A DNA stretch of 33,132 bases from Flavobacteriales bacterium (GCA_020629755.1 JAHDCS010000024.1:2314-35445); one strand, 5' to 3'. Shown: positions 17,319 to 26,365, numbered from the stretch's first letter. Notes: a model not told the origin generated them from the letters alone. Program-made: numbers and translations.

Positions 17319-17499
17319 GAGTTCTTTTCAAAACTAAAATTCAAAATTTCATTCCGCTTTTAGGAATACTTATCTCCTCTTTTTGCCCCTATTTTCGTTG
17401 TTTTTTATCCAAAAATCCTCACATACACTAGTATGCTGTGGTATTTTGTCAAAAAAACGCCTTAATAGGAACAAAAATATGAGGTTTTGAAAAGAACTC
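17319..17499. repeat. 181-bp imperfect inverted-repeat (hairpin / MITE-like) element
   Basis: Perfect 16-bp terminal inverted repeats: GAGTTCTTTTCAAAAC at 17319-17334 and its reverse complement at 17484-17499. The arms continue to pair imperfectly inward (for example TTTTTG..CCTATT on the left against the reverse complement of the right arm, then GTTTTTT, AAAAT, and CATAC/GTATG) to an apex loop ACTA at 17427-17430. The left arm has about 40 extra bases that do not pair. There is no ORF inside. The element fills most of the gap between pseI and the next glycosyltransferase. It could be a non-autonomous mobile element or a large RNA hairpin acting as terminator. Confidence 0.7.
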
Positions 17500-17516
17500 T
17501 TCCCGTTTTTTATCTC

Positions 17517-17524
17517 TAAATTTG
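17517..17524 (+). promoter_or_regulatory. Putative -7 element (TAnnTTTG) for the GtrB-like gene
   Basis: TAAATTTG matches TAnnTTTG exactly and ends seven bases before the GTG at 17532. No good -33 TTTG lies at the usual spacing; the nearest is in the right arm of the hairpin element, 27 nt upstream. It follows immediately after that element, so the element may have separated the pse operon from a new transcription unit. Confidence 0.35.
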
Positions 17525-17531
17525 TGCCCAG

Positions 17532-18479
17532 GTGGACGGTGATTTACAAATAAGTATTGTTATTCCTCTTTTAAATGAAGAAGAATCTCTTAAAGAGTTA
17601 TTTGGGTGGATAAAAAGTGCGTTGCAAGGTTTTTCATATGAAGTAATTTTTATTGACGATGGCTCTAAAGACGGCTCTTGGTCTGTGATTCAGGCTCTTA
17701 AAAAAGAGCATCCTGACTTAGTTAAAGCCATAAAATTCAGACGAAATTATGGCAAATCTGCCGCCCTTAATGAAGGGTTTAAGCTCGCTTCTGGTAAAGT
17801 TGTTTTTACTATGGATGCAGATTTGCAAGATTCTCCAGATGAGCTGCCTAAGATGTATGAGATGATTGTTAAAGAAGGCTATGATTTGGTCTCTGGTTGG
17901 AAGAAGAAACGGCACGATCCTATTACTAAAACCATTCCTACAAAGCTATACAATTGGGCAACTCGTGTGATGTCAGGCATTAAATTACATGATTTTAATT
18001 GCGGATTAAAAGCCTATAAAAATGAACTAGTAAAATCTATTGAAGTCTATGGCGAAATGCACAGATACATTCCTGTGATGGCTTCAAGAGCAGGCTTTAG
18101 ACATATTGGTGAAAAAGTTGTGCAACACAGGGCACGAAAATACGGACATACCAAATTTGGCCTTTCAAGATTTATTTACGGCCCACTTGACTTACTCTCT
18201 ATTTTATTTATCTCAAAATTCGGCAAACGTCCCATGCATGTGTTTGGCGTGTGGGGGATGGCGATGTTTGCCATAAGTTTTTGTATAGTTGGGTGGATGA
18301 TTATTGATAAATTATTCGTCAATACTTCGGCAAGATTAATCGCTGACAGAGCTGAATTTTTCATTGCTTTAACAGCAATGATAATTGGATTTCAATTATT
18401 TTTGGCTGGATTTTTAGGGGAACTAGTGAGTAGGAGTTCGAGTAGGAGGGATGAGGATTTGATAGAAAAAATTATATGA
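17532..18479 (+). CDS. GtrB/DPM-like family 2 glycosyltransferase with C-terminal membrane helices
   Basis: A 315-residue GT2 enzyme likely to move a sugar from a nucleotide donor onto undecaprenyl phosphate on the cytoplasmic face of the inner membrane. The GT-A domain begins I-S-I-V-I-P-L-L-N-E-E-E-S-L, with donor-binding D-D-G-S at 42-45 and metal-binding D95-x-D97 in T-M-D-A-D-L-Q-D. R-N-Y-G-K-S-A-A-L near 71-79 and R-K-Y-G-H-T-K-F-G are typical of the GtrB/ArnC/dolichol-phosphate-mannose-synthase group. Two hydrophobic helices follow at about 230-260 and 275-305. GTG at 17532 is the only plausible start before the conserved domain. It begins a new unit after the hairpin element. The donor sugar cannot be read from sequence. 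Confidence 0.92.
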   Translation: MDGDLQISIVIPLLNEEESLKELFGWIKSALQGFSYEVIFIDDGSKDGSWSVIQALKKEHPDLVKAIKFRRNYGKSAALNEGFKLASGKVVFTMDADLQDSPDELPKMYEMIVKEGYDLVSGWKKKRHDPITKTIPTKLYNWATRVMSGIKLHDFNCGLKAYKNELVKSIEVYGEMHRYIPVMASRAGFRHIGEKVVQHRARKYGHTKFGLSRFIYGPLDLLSILFISKFGKRPMHVFGVWGMAMFAISFCIVGWMIIDKLFVNTSARLIADRAEFFIALTAMIIGFQLFLAGFLGELVSRSSSRRDEDLIEKII

Positions 18480-18487
18480 CAAATTAA

Positions 18488-19960
18488 ATGGGTATTGTTT
18501 TTAGACAAAGCTTTAAGAACAGCTTAATTAATTATTCTGGTGTCATAATAGGTGCAGTAAGTACTTTATTTATATACCCTTTAAATTGGGAAATGTATGG
18601 TGATATACAGCTTTTTATTGCTTCAGCGTCTTTATTAGTTCCTTTTTTATCAATGGGAGTTCAAAGTATAGTTAATAAGTACTATCCGTATTTTGAAAAA
18701 CATAACTCTACAGGATTTATTAGACTATTATTAATGATAGCTTTAAGAAGAGTCATTATATTGAGTCTAGTTATTATTCCATTGGTATTTTTTATGTTAA
18801 AATATAATATAATAGAATCAAGAACTGAACTTCCAACTATCTATATACTATCAGTTATAATGGTTTTTATTTCAATATTTAGAATTCATTGCTCAAATAT
18901 GAAAAGAATTGTTGTGCCTGATATTTTTACTAAGTTTTTTGTTAAAATATTTATTCCTCTAATATTTTTATTAAGCGTTTACGATTTTTTTCATAAAGGT
19001 CAAATAATCTTAGCCCTAATTTTTTTATACGGCATCATAATGTTATGCTTAATCATTTATTTAAAAAAAATAAATGCATTTGACATTCAAGAAAAAGAGG
19101 CATCTAAATTATTTAAGACTAATTTGAAATCTAAAATGAATAACTACATGTTGTATAATTCATTTAGTCATATTGGGTCTTCTTTGTCTATTAACCTTGA
19201 CAAGGTAATGATAGGAAACTTGCTTTCTTCTTTGGCTGTGGGATTATACACCCCGTTTTTATTTTTAAATACCTTAATGGACATACCTTTGAATGCAATT
19301 AATTACATAGCAAATCCAATAGTGTCAAAACATTTTGAATCTGATAAGTTATTTGAGATTGAGCAACTCTATAAAAGCACAGCTGTAAATTTAATTTTAG
19401 TGGGAGTGTTTATTTTTTCTATTATTTGGTTAAACTTAGATTTTATTTTAAGTATTATGACAAATGGAAAAGACTTAATTCCATACAAAATATTGTTTGT
19501 TATTTTAACGTTATCTAAGATGACTGACATGGCAACAAGTATAAACACGTCAATAATTACGTTTTCACCATTCTATAAGTATAATATTTTGTTTGTTTTT
19601 ATTTTAGGTCTGGCCGCTTTAGTGTCAAATTTTTATTTTATCTCTTTGTGGGGAATAATTGGAGCCGGAATTGCAACAGCATGTTCAGTTTTTATTTATA
19701 ATGTTTTAAAGGTGTTATTTATAAATATTAAATATAAAATACATCCTTTTTCATATAAACTTACTTATCTTGTCTTACCACTGATAATAGTCTTTCTAAC
19801 TGAGAGGTATTTTTTTGAAGACAAAAACTTATTTTTAAGATCAACTACTTCATCGTTATTATTTTCTTTTTTTTATCTTTTTTTTGTTTATAAAATTAAA
19901 ATTTCAAAAGAGCTTAATTATAGGCTAAATGATTTAATTAATTTTATAACTTCAAGATGA
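18488..19960 (+). CDS. Polysaccharide flippase, Wzx / MOP superfamily
   Basis: A 490-residue, very hydrophobic protein with about 12-14 predicted membrane helices, starting with the F-x-N-S-L-I-N-Y-S-G-V-I-I-G segment usual for polysaccharide-biosynthesis (Wzx-type) flippases. Such proteins move lipid-linked oligosaccharide units across the inner membrane. The S-H-I-G-S-S-L-S-I-N-L-D-K-V-M-I-G-N segment near residue 228 is another family feature. It starts 8 bp after the GtrB-like gene and its stop overlaps the next start by 4 bp. Codon use is strikingly AT-rich (ATA, TTA, AAT) compared with pseB and pseI, pointing to a transferred cassette. Confidence 0.88.
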   Translation: MGIVFRQSFKNSLINYSGVIIGAVSTLFIYPLNWEMYGDIQLFIASASLLVPFLSMGVQSIVNKYYPYFEKHNSTGFIRLLLMIALRRVIILSLVIIPLVFFMLKYNIIESRTELPTIYILSVIMVFISIFRIHCSNMKRIVVPDIFTKFFVKIFIPLIFLLSVYDFFHKGQIILALIFLYGIIMLCLIIYLKKINAFDIQEKEASKLFKTNLKSKMNNYMLYNSFSHIGSSLSINLDKVMIGNLLSSLAVGLYTPFLFLNTLMDIPLNAINYIANPIVSKHFESDKLFEIEQLYKSTAVNLILVGVFIFSIIWLNLDFILSIMTNGKDLIPYKILFVILTLSKMTDMATSINTSIITFSPFYKYNILFVFILGLAALVSNFYFISLWGIIGAGIATACSVFIYNVLKVLFINIKYKIHPFSYKLTYLVLPLIIVFLTERYFFEDKNLFLRSTTSSLLFSFFYLFFVYKIKISKELNYRLNDLINFITSR

Positions 19961-20712
19961 AAATAGTTTATAAAGCTTATGATTTTGTTCGATCAATTAA
20001 AGTAAATATAAAGTTTCTTTTTAGGAAATTATATCTTTTGTTCATTACAGATGAATCCTTTGTTAAACATTTAAATAAGCAAATTAGCTGTTATTCTTCT
20101 TGGTTCGGATCTAGCTATGGAGGTTTCTATCTCAATGATGCGATATTGGATGAAAATTCTGTCGTTTATTCTTTTGGAATAGGAAGAGATATAAGTTTTG
20201 ACCTAGAGGTAATTAAAAAAATTAAATGCAAGGTTTATGGTTTTGACCCTACGCCTAAATCTATTGAATGGGTTAAAAACATAAAGAATGAAAAATTTAT
20301 TTTCCATGAATATGGAATAGGGGTCGAAGATTGTGAACAGGATTTTTATTTACCTTTAAATGAAAGAGCTATTTCTGGAAGCGCTGTTAATAATCACAAT
20401 ACTGATAAAAACAAAACAGTTAAAGTAAAACTAAAACGGCTGTCCTCAATTTGCAGAATGTTAGGTCATAATAAAATAGATGTTCTTAAAATGGATATTG
20501 AAGGTTCAGAATATAGTGTGCTGGATCAAATTCTTAGCTCAAATATCAAATTTGACCAATTATTGATCGAATTTCATGATAGATTTTTTGGTGAAGATGA
20601 TCCTAAGTCTAAAAATATTGTAGAAAAACTTGAAGCTTCAGGATATAAGATTTTTGCTCATTCTTCTTCATTTGAGGAAGTGTCATTTATTAAAGCTAAT
20701 GTCTTAGATTAA
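19957..20712 (+). CDS. FkbM-family methyltransferase
   Basis: A 251-residue SAM-dependent methyltransferase of the FkbM group, which usually O-methylates sugars. The glycine-rich SAM motif is Y-S-F-G-I-G-R-D at 71-78, the acidic strand F-D-P-T-P at 96-100, and the FkbM signature K-M-D-I-E-G-S-E-Y at 178-186, followed by L-L-I-E-F-H. The first ~50 residues are basic and hydrophobic without a clear domain. The ATG overlaps the flippase stop by 4 bp. Its place between flippase and glycosyltransferase suggests it methylates a residue of the exported glycan; the position is unknown. Confidence 0.88.
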   Translation: MKIVYKAYDFVRSIKVNIKFLFRKLYLLFITDESFVKHLNKQISCYSSWFGSSYGGFYLNDAILDENSVVYSFGIGRDISFDLEVIKKIKCKVYGFDPTPKSIEWVKNIKNEKFIFHEYGIGVEDCEQDFYLPLNERAISGSAVNNHNTDKNKTVKVKLKRLSSICRMLGHNKIDVLKMDIEGSEYSVLDQILSSNIKFDQLLIEFHDRFFGEDDPKSKNIVEKLEASGYKIFAHSSSFEEVSFIKANVLD

Positions 20713-20718
20713 CTAACA

Positions 20719-22278
20719 ATGAGGCTTTTTGCAATAGACTTAATACAATTATACCAGTTTGAGGTAGTTGAGCAACTAATTTTAAGAAATTCTTGTGAAT
20801 TAGTATACTTTACTTCAGGCACGGATAAGAGTTTTTATGGCGATAATACAAAAATAAATAAGATAATTGATTTTTTTATTGAAAGAAAAATAAAGTATAA
20901 TACTTCTGATGATTTAATATTTACAGATAAAATAGTTAATCTAGAAGCCTTTAATTGGGGAGTATTTCCAGAAACGATAAAAAAATTTAGATATGTTGAA
21001 AATCTATTTTTAACTCTTACAGATAGATCAGCTACCACTCCGATTGGGGTACATCAAAGAAAAGATATATATATGGTGTTGTTAAATTATTTTAATGAAC
21101 TAATAAATGATTTGAAACCTACTCATCTAATTTGTTTTGACACACCTCACACATTTCCAAGTATTTTAATATACGAGTTAGCGAAGTATTATAACATTAA
21201 AATTATCAGACAAGAGTACCATTTCTTATCTAATTATTCTCTTTTTTTTGATCATAGATTGTTTAAAAAAATTCCTCAGAATTATCTTCCATTTAAAATG
21301 AGTGAAGATGTATTTGAGAGGCTTCCTGAAATGATAAAATGTGATTTAATAACAGAAGGAGAGTACATAAAAAACTATATAAAAAAAGGGAATAAACCAA
21401 TTTATAGCAACAATATTGCCCAAAGAATGAAATTGATATTTAGATTAAATTTAAAAATAGCTACTAATCTAATTCAAGGATTATTTCCATTTTTTTTTCC
21501 AAAAATACTACTTCACTTTAACTCTTTAAACAACATTAAAAATCATTTGTTTTACAGAATTAGCCTTACAAAATCATTGTTTAAGTTAGTCAATCAGAAT
21601 AAATATTATAATAAAATATCTAATCAGCCTGATATAAAAGTCCCCTATATATTTTTTGCACTCCATATGCAACCTGAAAAAACCAGCATACCCATGGGGG
21701 GAGATTATCAGAATCAAATATTAGTTATTCAAATGATTTCTAAAATGATTCCTAAAGATTGGAAGTTATATGTAAAAGAGCATCCTAATCAATTCAATTT
21801 AAAAAAAGCACCTAACTCTAATTTTAGATCTGAATTTTTTTATAAGTCAGTTCAAAAATTATCTAATGTAGAATTTATTTCTTTAGATGTTTCATCTAAA
21901 GAACTTATTAATAATTCAAAAATAGTGGCTTCCCTTACAGGAACAGTTGGTATAGAAGCTCTTAAGGTAGGAATTCCGGTTATTTGTTTTGGAGAGGCAT
22001 ATTATTTGCCTTGTAATTCAGTTTTTCAAATAGAAAATTTGGAAGATATATCAATGGCAATTGATTTATTCCAAAAAAAGTCTCATGAAGATGTGAAAAA
22101 AGATTTTTATGAGTATTTACTTTATATGCATAAAGAAAACTATATAGTTGAATGTTCAAATTCAGAACAAAAAATACTTATGTCAAGCCTAGATAGAAAT
22201 TATCAGATTGATAACCTTGTCAAAAAAATAATGGAGTTATGTGAATTTTCTCATAAAACTAGTTTTAATATAAGATAA
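20719..22278 (+). CDS. Capsule/surface-polysaccharide glycosyltransferase-like protein (KpsS/KpsC-type GT-B)
   Basis: A 519-residue protein resembling capsule-polysaccharide synthesis proteins. The C-terminal half (about 305-460) holds the recognisable part: F-A-L-H-M-Q-P-E near residue 315, Y-V-K-E-H-P-N-Q near 354, then V-A-S-L-T-G-T-V-G-I-E-A-L-K-V-G-I-P-V-I-C-F-G near 410, the nucleotide-sugar end of a GT-B fold as in KpsS-like enzymes. Such proteins often transfer nonulosonic or ulosonic acids, so this is the best candidate in the window for the transferase that uses CMP-Pse, though that is inference. The N-terminal half is not recognised. It starts 6 bp after the FkbM gene and its last 42 bp overlap the opposite-strand GT2. 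Very AT-rich. Confidence 0.65.
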   Translation: MRLFAIDLIQLYQFEVVEQLILRNSCELVYFTSGTDKSFYGDNTKINKIIDFFIERKIKYNTSDDLIFTDKIVNLEAFNWGVFPETIKKFRYVENLFLTLTDRSATTPIGVHQRKDIYMVLLNYFNELINDLKPTHLICFDTPHTFPSILIYELAKYYNIKIIRQEYHFLSNYSLFFDHRLFKKIPQNYLPFKMSEDVFERLPEMIKCDLITEGEYIKNYIKKGNKPIYSNNIAQRMKLIFRLNLKIATNLIQGLFPFFFPKILLHFNSLNNIKNHLFYRISLTKSLFKLVNQNKYYNKISNQPDIKVPYIFFALHMQPEKTSIPMGGDYQNQILVIQMISKMIPKDWKLYVKEHPNQFNLKKAPNSNFRSEFFYKSVQKLSNVEFISLDVSSKELINNSKIVASLTGTVGIEALKVGIPVICFGEAYYLPCNSVFQIENLEDISMAIDLFQKKSHEDVKKDFYEYLLYMHKENYIVECSNSEQKILMSSLDRNYQIDNLVKKIMELCEFSHKTSFNIR

Positions 22279-23127
22279 AAAGTAAAATGTTTTTTGTTTA
22301 AAATAGAATAAAGATTTAAGAATAAACTTTTTAGTTGATTTATTTTCAGTCTTTTCAAATAGTAACAAATTATTTTTAATAAGATTTCCCCATATTTTCA
22401 TTTTTTTTCTCTCTGAAATTTCACTGCCATGGTGTTCATGAAATACTTTTCCTATGGGGGTGAAAATAATTCTTTTATTTAATTTTTTCTTAATGAACCA
22501 ACACCACAAGATATCCTCACAATACATAAAGAAATCTTCATGTAATTTGTCATTAGGAAATTTTTTTAATAATCTTCTAGGAAACATTAAAAATGCTCCT
22601 GACACCCAATCACATTCTATTTCTCTTTGATGGTCAAAATAATGATGTAGCATTAGCTCTTCTCTTTTGTTTTTTGGAAACACCCAAAATATTGGAAAAA
22701 TTTCTAATAGCTCCCATGAAATAGTTCTGAATCTTCTACAATTTTTTTGAATTTTGTTGCCAGGATTAATTAATTGACATGTTATTACACCAATTTCTTG
22801 ATCATTAGAAATCTTATTTAAACAGATTGATATAGCATTATTAATAAGTTTGGTGTCGCTGTTTAAAAGTAAAATGAATTTTCCAGAGGCTTGCTTAATT
22901 CCAATATTATTACCTTTGGCAAAACCACCATTTTCATCATTTATTACTAAAGTAATAGCAGGATATTTCCTAATAAATTTATTTGGGTCACATTCTGATG
23001 AACAATTATCTACTAAAATTATCTCATAATTTACATCTGTGGTATTTAAATAGATTGATTCTATACATTTTGATGTCAACTCAAAAGTATTGTAATTAAC
23101 AATTACAATAGATACTTCAGGAATCAT
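22237..23127 (-). CDS. Family 2 glycosyltransferase (rhamnosyltransferase-like)
   Basis: A 296-residue GT-A enzyme. It starts V-S-I-V-I-V-N-Y-N-T, typical of WbbL/rhamnosyltransferase-like GT2 proteins, with V-D-N-C-S-S near residue 40, G-G-F-A-K-G-N-N-I-G near 68, and the metal-binding N-S-D-T in L-L-L-N-S-D-T-K. C-D-W-V-S-G-A-F-L-M-F and H-E-D-F-F-M-Y-C-E-D complete the acceptor side. The C-terminal ~70 residues are basic. Its start overlaps the YfhO gene stop by 11 bp, so it is co-transcribed with it; its 3' end runs 42 bp into the converging + strand gene. Confidence 0.92.
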   Translation of the reverse strand: MIPEVSIVIVNYNTFELTSKCIESIYLNTTDVNYEIILVDNCSSECDPNKFIRKYPAITLVINDENGGFAKGNNIGIKQASGKFILLLNSDTKLINNAISICLNKISNDQEIGVITCQLINPGNKIQKNCRRFRTISWELLEIFPIFWVFPKNKREELMLHHYFDHQREIECDWVSGAFLMFPRRLLKKFPNDKLHEDFFMYCEDILWCWFIKKKLNKRIIFTPIGKVFHEHHGSEISERKKMKIWGNLIKNNLLLFEKTENKSTKKFILKSLFYFKQKTFYFLSYIKTSFMRKFT

Positions 23128-25531
23128 TTAAAAGCTTTTCTTTCTCAAAAAACAGGTTAAAGAATAAATACAAAAGCATTAATGAAGAACAGAATAAAGA
23201 TATTTTGTCACCAGTCTCATAATAATAAGGCTTAAACTCAAACATAATCTCATGTTCTCCAGCTGGAATTTTCATTCCCCGTAAAATATAGTTCGTTCTA
23301 ATATGTTCTACTGGTTTTCCATCGATATATGCCTGCCATCCTTTTTTGCCACTTTCATACCAAACTTCTGAAAACACAGCAAATTGATTAGTTTTTGATG
23401 TGCTCGAGTATATTAATTTATCTGGGTAGTATTCTTTTAATTTGATAGATGCACTTGAGTCCATGCTATTTATCCCAGCTGTATAGTCTTTATACTCTTC
23501 ATGAACATAAGCTGTTTTTAACATGTCTTTATTATTTAAAGCTTCAATTTCTTCATTGTCGTTTTGAACAGGTTTAATATTATTTACGAACCAAGCATTA
23601 CCATAGTGATTTGGATTTTTAGAATAGAATTCTTGCCCGGTTTGTTCATTTTTTTGAATAAAATATTTAGTGTTTAACATATTTAAAACCGCTATATTGT
23701 TTTTTGAAATATGATGGTCAATGATGTCTTGATAACGTCTTAATTTAGCAGCGTGGTATCCTCCAATCGCTTTTAAAGAACGAGAGGCAATATTACTATT
23801 AAAGGTATTGATGCTTAAATCTAAAATCCGGTAGTGTAAGTCTGTATCCTGGAGAATTTGAGAATCTACAGGTCTTGGTTTTTTAAATTGGGTCATGTAT
23901 TTTTTTTTCTTCACAAAATTTTCAGAGTTTAAGTACCGTTTTCCTACAGGAGCCAAATCAAAGATCATTAATACGAGTAGACTCAGAGGTAAAATATATC
24001 TATTTGGTTTGATTTTTTTTGTAATTGATAACCAAAGTAATATGCCTGCTAAAATAATAAAAATTAAAGAGCGAAAAGCATCACTTTTTAATAAGCTTGC
24101 TCTGTCTTCTAATAGAGCATCAAGATTATAACCGTATTTGGCATACATTTGATCTGATTGGGCTGAAAAATCTGAAAACTCTCCACCAAGTAAAGCAAAA
24201 AAAAGACAAATCCCCCCTGTAATTAAAAAAGAATATTTAAGATGTTTTTTTTGTAAGTTTTCGTTTAGTTTAAGAAAAGAAGATAAACCTAAAATGGCTA
24301 GAAAAGGAACAGTTAATTGTAAAACGGCTATTATTGAATTCACAGCCCTGAATTTGCTATACATCGGAAAATAATGATAAAAAAAGTCATTAAACCAAGC
24401 TAGGTTTTTTCCAAAAGAAAGCAAAGTAATCAAAATACTAGAACTTAGAACCCACCATTTTAAGGGGCCTTTCACAGAAAAAATACCAAGTATAAACAAT
24501 AGTAGTGTGATGGCTCCAAGATAAGTAGGGCCAGAGGTGCTTGGCAAAGTGCCCCAATATAAAGGGGCAGTTTTAAGATCTTTCTTAGAGGCTCCACGAG
24601 CCAACAAGTCTTTTGCAAACGCACTTTTTTTATAATTAATAGGTTCTTGTGAACTACCTCCATAAAAACCAGGAATTAAAAAAGTCGCAATTTCACCTAC
24701 ATCCTGACTCCACTGAAAGACATAATCTTTAGTAAGCCCCTTTTTGCTATTTGTTGATTCAGTTTCAAGTATAGCTGGCCCTCGCATGGTGTATTTCATA
24801 TATTCATAAGATGACCATAATCTTGAAGCATTTGATCCGATTGCCAAAACAGTTCCAAAAACAAGAAATGCACATATTTTTAATAACTTTTTTGTCTTTT
24901 TTTCTTTTAGTAATGCACACGAATAGAAAAGAAAAAGTATCGATAAACAAATACCTAAATAATAGACCATCTGAATATGAGAGCTTCTTATAGACAAGCC
25001 AAGGGCTAAACCAAAAATTGACGAGCCTAAAAACATACGGTCTCTGAAAGTAAGAATTAATCCAGCTGTGACCAAAGGGAAGTATGAGATAGCTATGAAT
25101 TTACTGGTATGCCCTGCTTCAAATATTACAAAATTGTTAGTCATCAGCGCGCAAGAAACACTTCCTAATGCGCTAAATAAAGGGGCAATGCCTAAGCTGA
25201 GAAACATAATATATGCGCAAAGCATACTTACAAAGAAAATGCCAACTGGTTTTTCAATGCCTATGTGTAAAATTTTCTCTACTTCATAAAGTAAGTTTCC
25301 GTTATATGGAGCAAAAACATAAAAAGCAGGCATGCCTGAAAATAGTGAATTGGTCCAAAGGCTAACTTCTCCTGTTTTTTCATAATGATTTTTACATTCG
25401 TTTTCTTTGCCTGTGCTTTGAATCATATCAGGCTGGTAAACGGTTTTGTCTTTAAAAGCATCTGGGAAAAGAGCACTTGAAAGAGCTAAAAAACCGATAA
25501 TAATAAAAATATGTATTGAATATTTTTTCAT
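23117..25531 (-). CDS. YfhO-family polytopic membrane protein
   Basis: An 804-residue integral membrane protein of the YfhO family, membrane-embedded GT-C-like proteins linked in Firmicutes to glycosylation of envelope polymers and common but uncharacterised in Bacteroidota. An N-terminal helix is followed by an extracytoplasmic loop (V-Y-Q-P-D-M...L-F-S-G-M-P-A) and then about 12 hydrophobic helices up to ~residue 525. A soluble beta-rich C-terminal region follows (R-I-L-D-L, N-M-L-N-T-K-Y, W-Y-E-S-G-K-K-G-W-Q-A-Y-I-D-G, E-H-E-I-M-F-E-F-K-P), then a last helix near the end. It lies 4 bp after the methyltransferase gene. A role in glycan or lipid-linked sugar transfer is inferred from family and neighbours. 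Confidence 0.9.
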   Translation of the reverse strand: MKKYSIHIFIIIGFLALSSALFPDAFKDKTVYQPDMIQSTGKENECKNHYEKTGEVSLWTNSLFSGMPAFYVFAPYNGNLLYEVEKILHIGIEKPVGIFFVSMLCAYIMFLSLGIAPLFSALGSVSCALMTNNFVIFEAGHTSKFIAISYFPLVTAGLILTFRDRMFLGSSIFGLALGLSIRSSHIQMVYYLGICLSILFLFYSCALLKEKKTKKLLKICAFLVFGTVLAIGSNASRLWSSYEYMKYTMRGPAILETESTNSKKGLTKDYVFQWSQDVGEIATFLIPGFYGGSSQEPINYKKSAFAKDLLARGASKKDLKTAPLYWGTLPSTSGPTYLGAITLLLFILGIFSVKGPLKWWVLSSSILITLLSFGKNLAWFNDFFYHYFPMYSKFRAVNSIIAVLQLTVPFLAILGLSSFLKLNENLQKKHLKYSFLITGGICLFFALLGGEFSDFSAQSDQMYAKYGYNLDALLEDRASLLKSDAFRSLIFIILAGILLWLSITKKIKPNRYILPLSLLVLMIFDLAPVGKRYLNSENFVKKKKYMTQFKKPRPVDSQILQDTDLHYRILDLSINTFNSNIASRSLKAIGGYHAAKLRRYQDIIDHHISKNNIAVLNMLNTKYFIQKNEQTGQEFYSKNPNHYGNAWFVNNIKPVQNDNEEIEALNNKDMLKTAYVHEEYKDYTAGINSMDSSASIKLKEYYPDKLIYSSTSKTNQFAVFSEVWYESGKKGWQAYIDGKPVEHIRTNYILRGMKIPAGEHEIMFEFKPYYYETGDKISLFCSSLMLLYLFFNLFFEKEKLLNDS

Positions 25532-25535
25532 AACA

Positions 25536-26327
25536 TTATGACTTAGATAAAAGAAAGTAACAACAGGTTGTTACATAATTCTTGAAATAAGGTATTTTGT
25601 TGATTAAACTAAATTGTTTTTTTGGAGCCATTTTAAATTTTATTTCATAGTTTGGGTTAATAAGATATGGTGTTTTATTTAAAATCTTAAAATTTAAATT
25701 ATTCACAATCTTATCTAATCTATCAATAGTTATACCTGTGTCTTTAATCTCAAATCTAGAATTAATAGTAGCTTGAGATTCACCAAATAGCTTTAAAATC
25801 CATCCATAAATAAATTTTGGGAATAAATGAATGTAGGGTAGTTTCGATACTATTTTATTTCTACACGCTTGTTGATGCCCGCCAAAAGGCATTTGCCAAG
25901 GAGGAAAGCCAATAAAAAGTCTAGTCTTATTGTGCATAAAAATTTTAACATGCTCCATAAATTTTTCTTGATTAGGAATATGTTCAATAACGTCTCTTAA
26001 AATAATGACATCAAATTGTCCAAAAGTATTTTGATCAGCCTTATAGATATCTTTGAGAATCAATCTAAGGTTATTTTTTTGAGGATGATCTAAAAAAAAG
26101 TTTTCTGCTTTTTTAAGTGAGTTTTCATTTAGATCAATGCCTGTAACTTTACATTCTAAATCAAGAAAAGGCTTCATGTTACCACCTTCTGCGCAACCTA
26201 TTTCAAGAATTGAAGTGTTTTTATTTATTTTAAAATCTCCATTTTCTATATAAGGAATCACGTATTTTTTTGTAGTGAATGCTTGTTCTTCAAAATATTG
26301 CTTTCTATTCTGGTGCCTTGTTTGCAT
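25536..26327 (-). CDS. Class I SAM-dependent methyltransferase
   Basis: A 263-residue methyltransferase of the Methyltransf_11/23 type. The SAM motif is I-L-E-I-G-C-A-E-G-G-N near residues 39-49, the acidic residue of strand 2 is in V-T-G-I-D-L-N-E-N, and motif IV is D-V-I-I-L-R-D-V-I-E-H-I near 108-119. The C-terminal ~100 residues contain a substrate-specific part that I do not recognise. It is the first gene of the minus-strand trio with the YfhO and GT2 genes and diverges from a GT2 gene, so a glycan or lipid-linked substrate is likely. The start was chosen as the ATG just before the conserved R-K-Q-Y-F-E-E-Q segment. Confidence 0.87.
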   Translation of the reverse strand: MQTRHQNRKQYFEEQAFTTKKYVIPYIENGDFKINKNTSILEIGCAEGGNMKPFLDLECKVTGIDLNENSLKKAENFFLDHPQKNNLRLILKDIYKADQNTFGQFDVIILRDVIEHIPNQEKFMEHVKIFMHNKTRLFIGFPPWQMPFGGHQQACRNKIVSKLPYIHLFPKFIYGWILKLFGESQATINSRFEIKDTGITIDRLDKIVNNLNFKILNKTPYLINPNYEIKFKMAPKKQFSLINKIPYFKNYVTTCCYFLLSKS

Positions 26328-26365
26328 TTAAGAGCACAAATATGCTAAAATTGTTTTAAATCGCA

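Noticed and set aside
17432-17466. Tiny ORF in the hairpin element (ATG...TAA, about 10 codons)
   Set aside because: Too short, lies in the right arm of the inverted repeat and has no supporting context.
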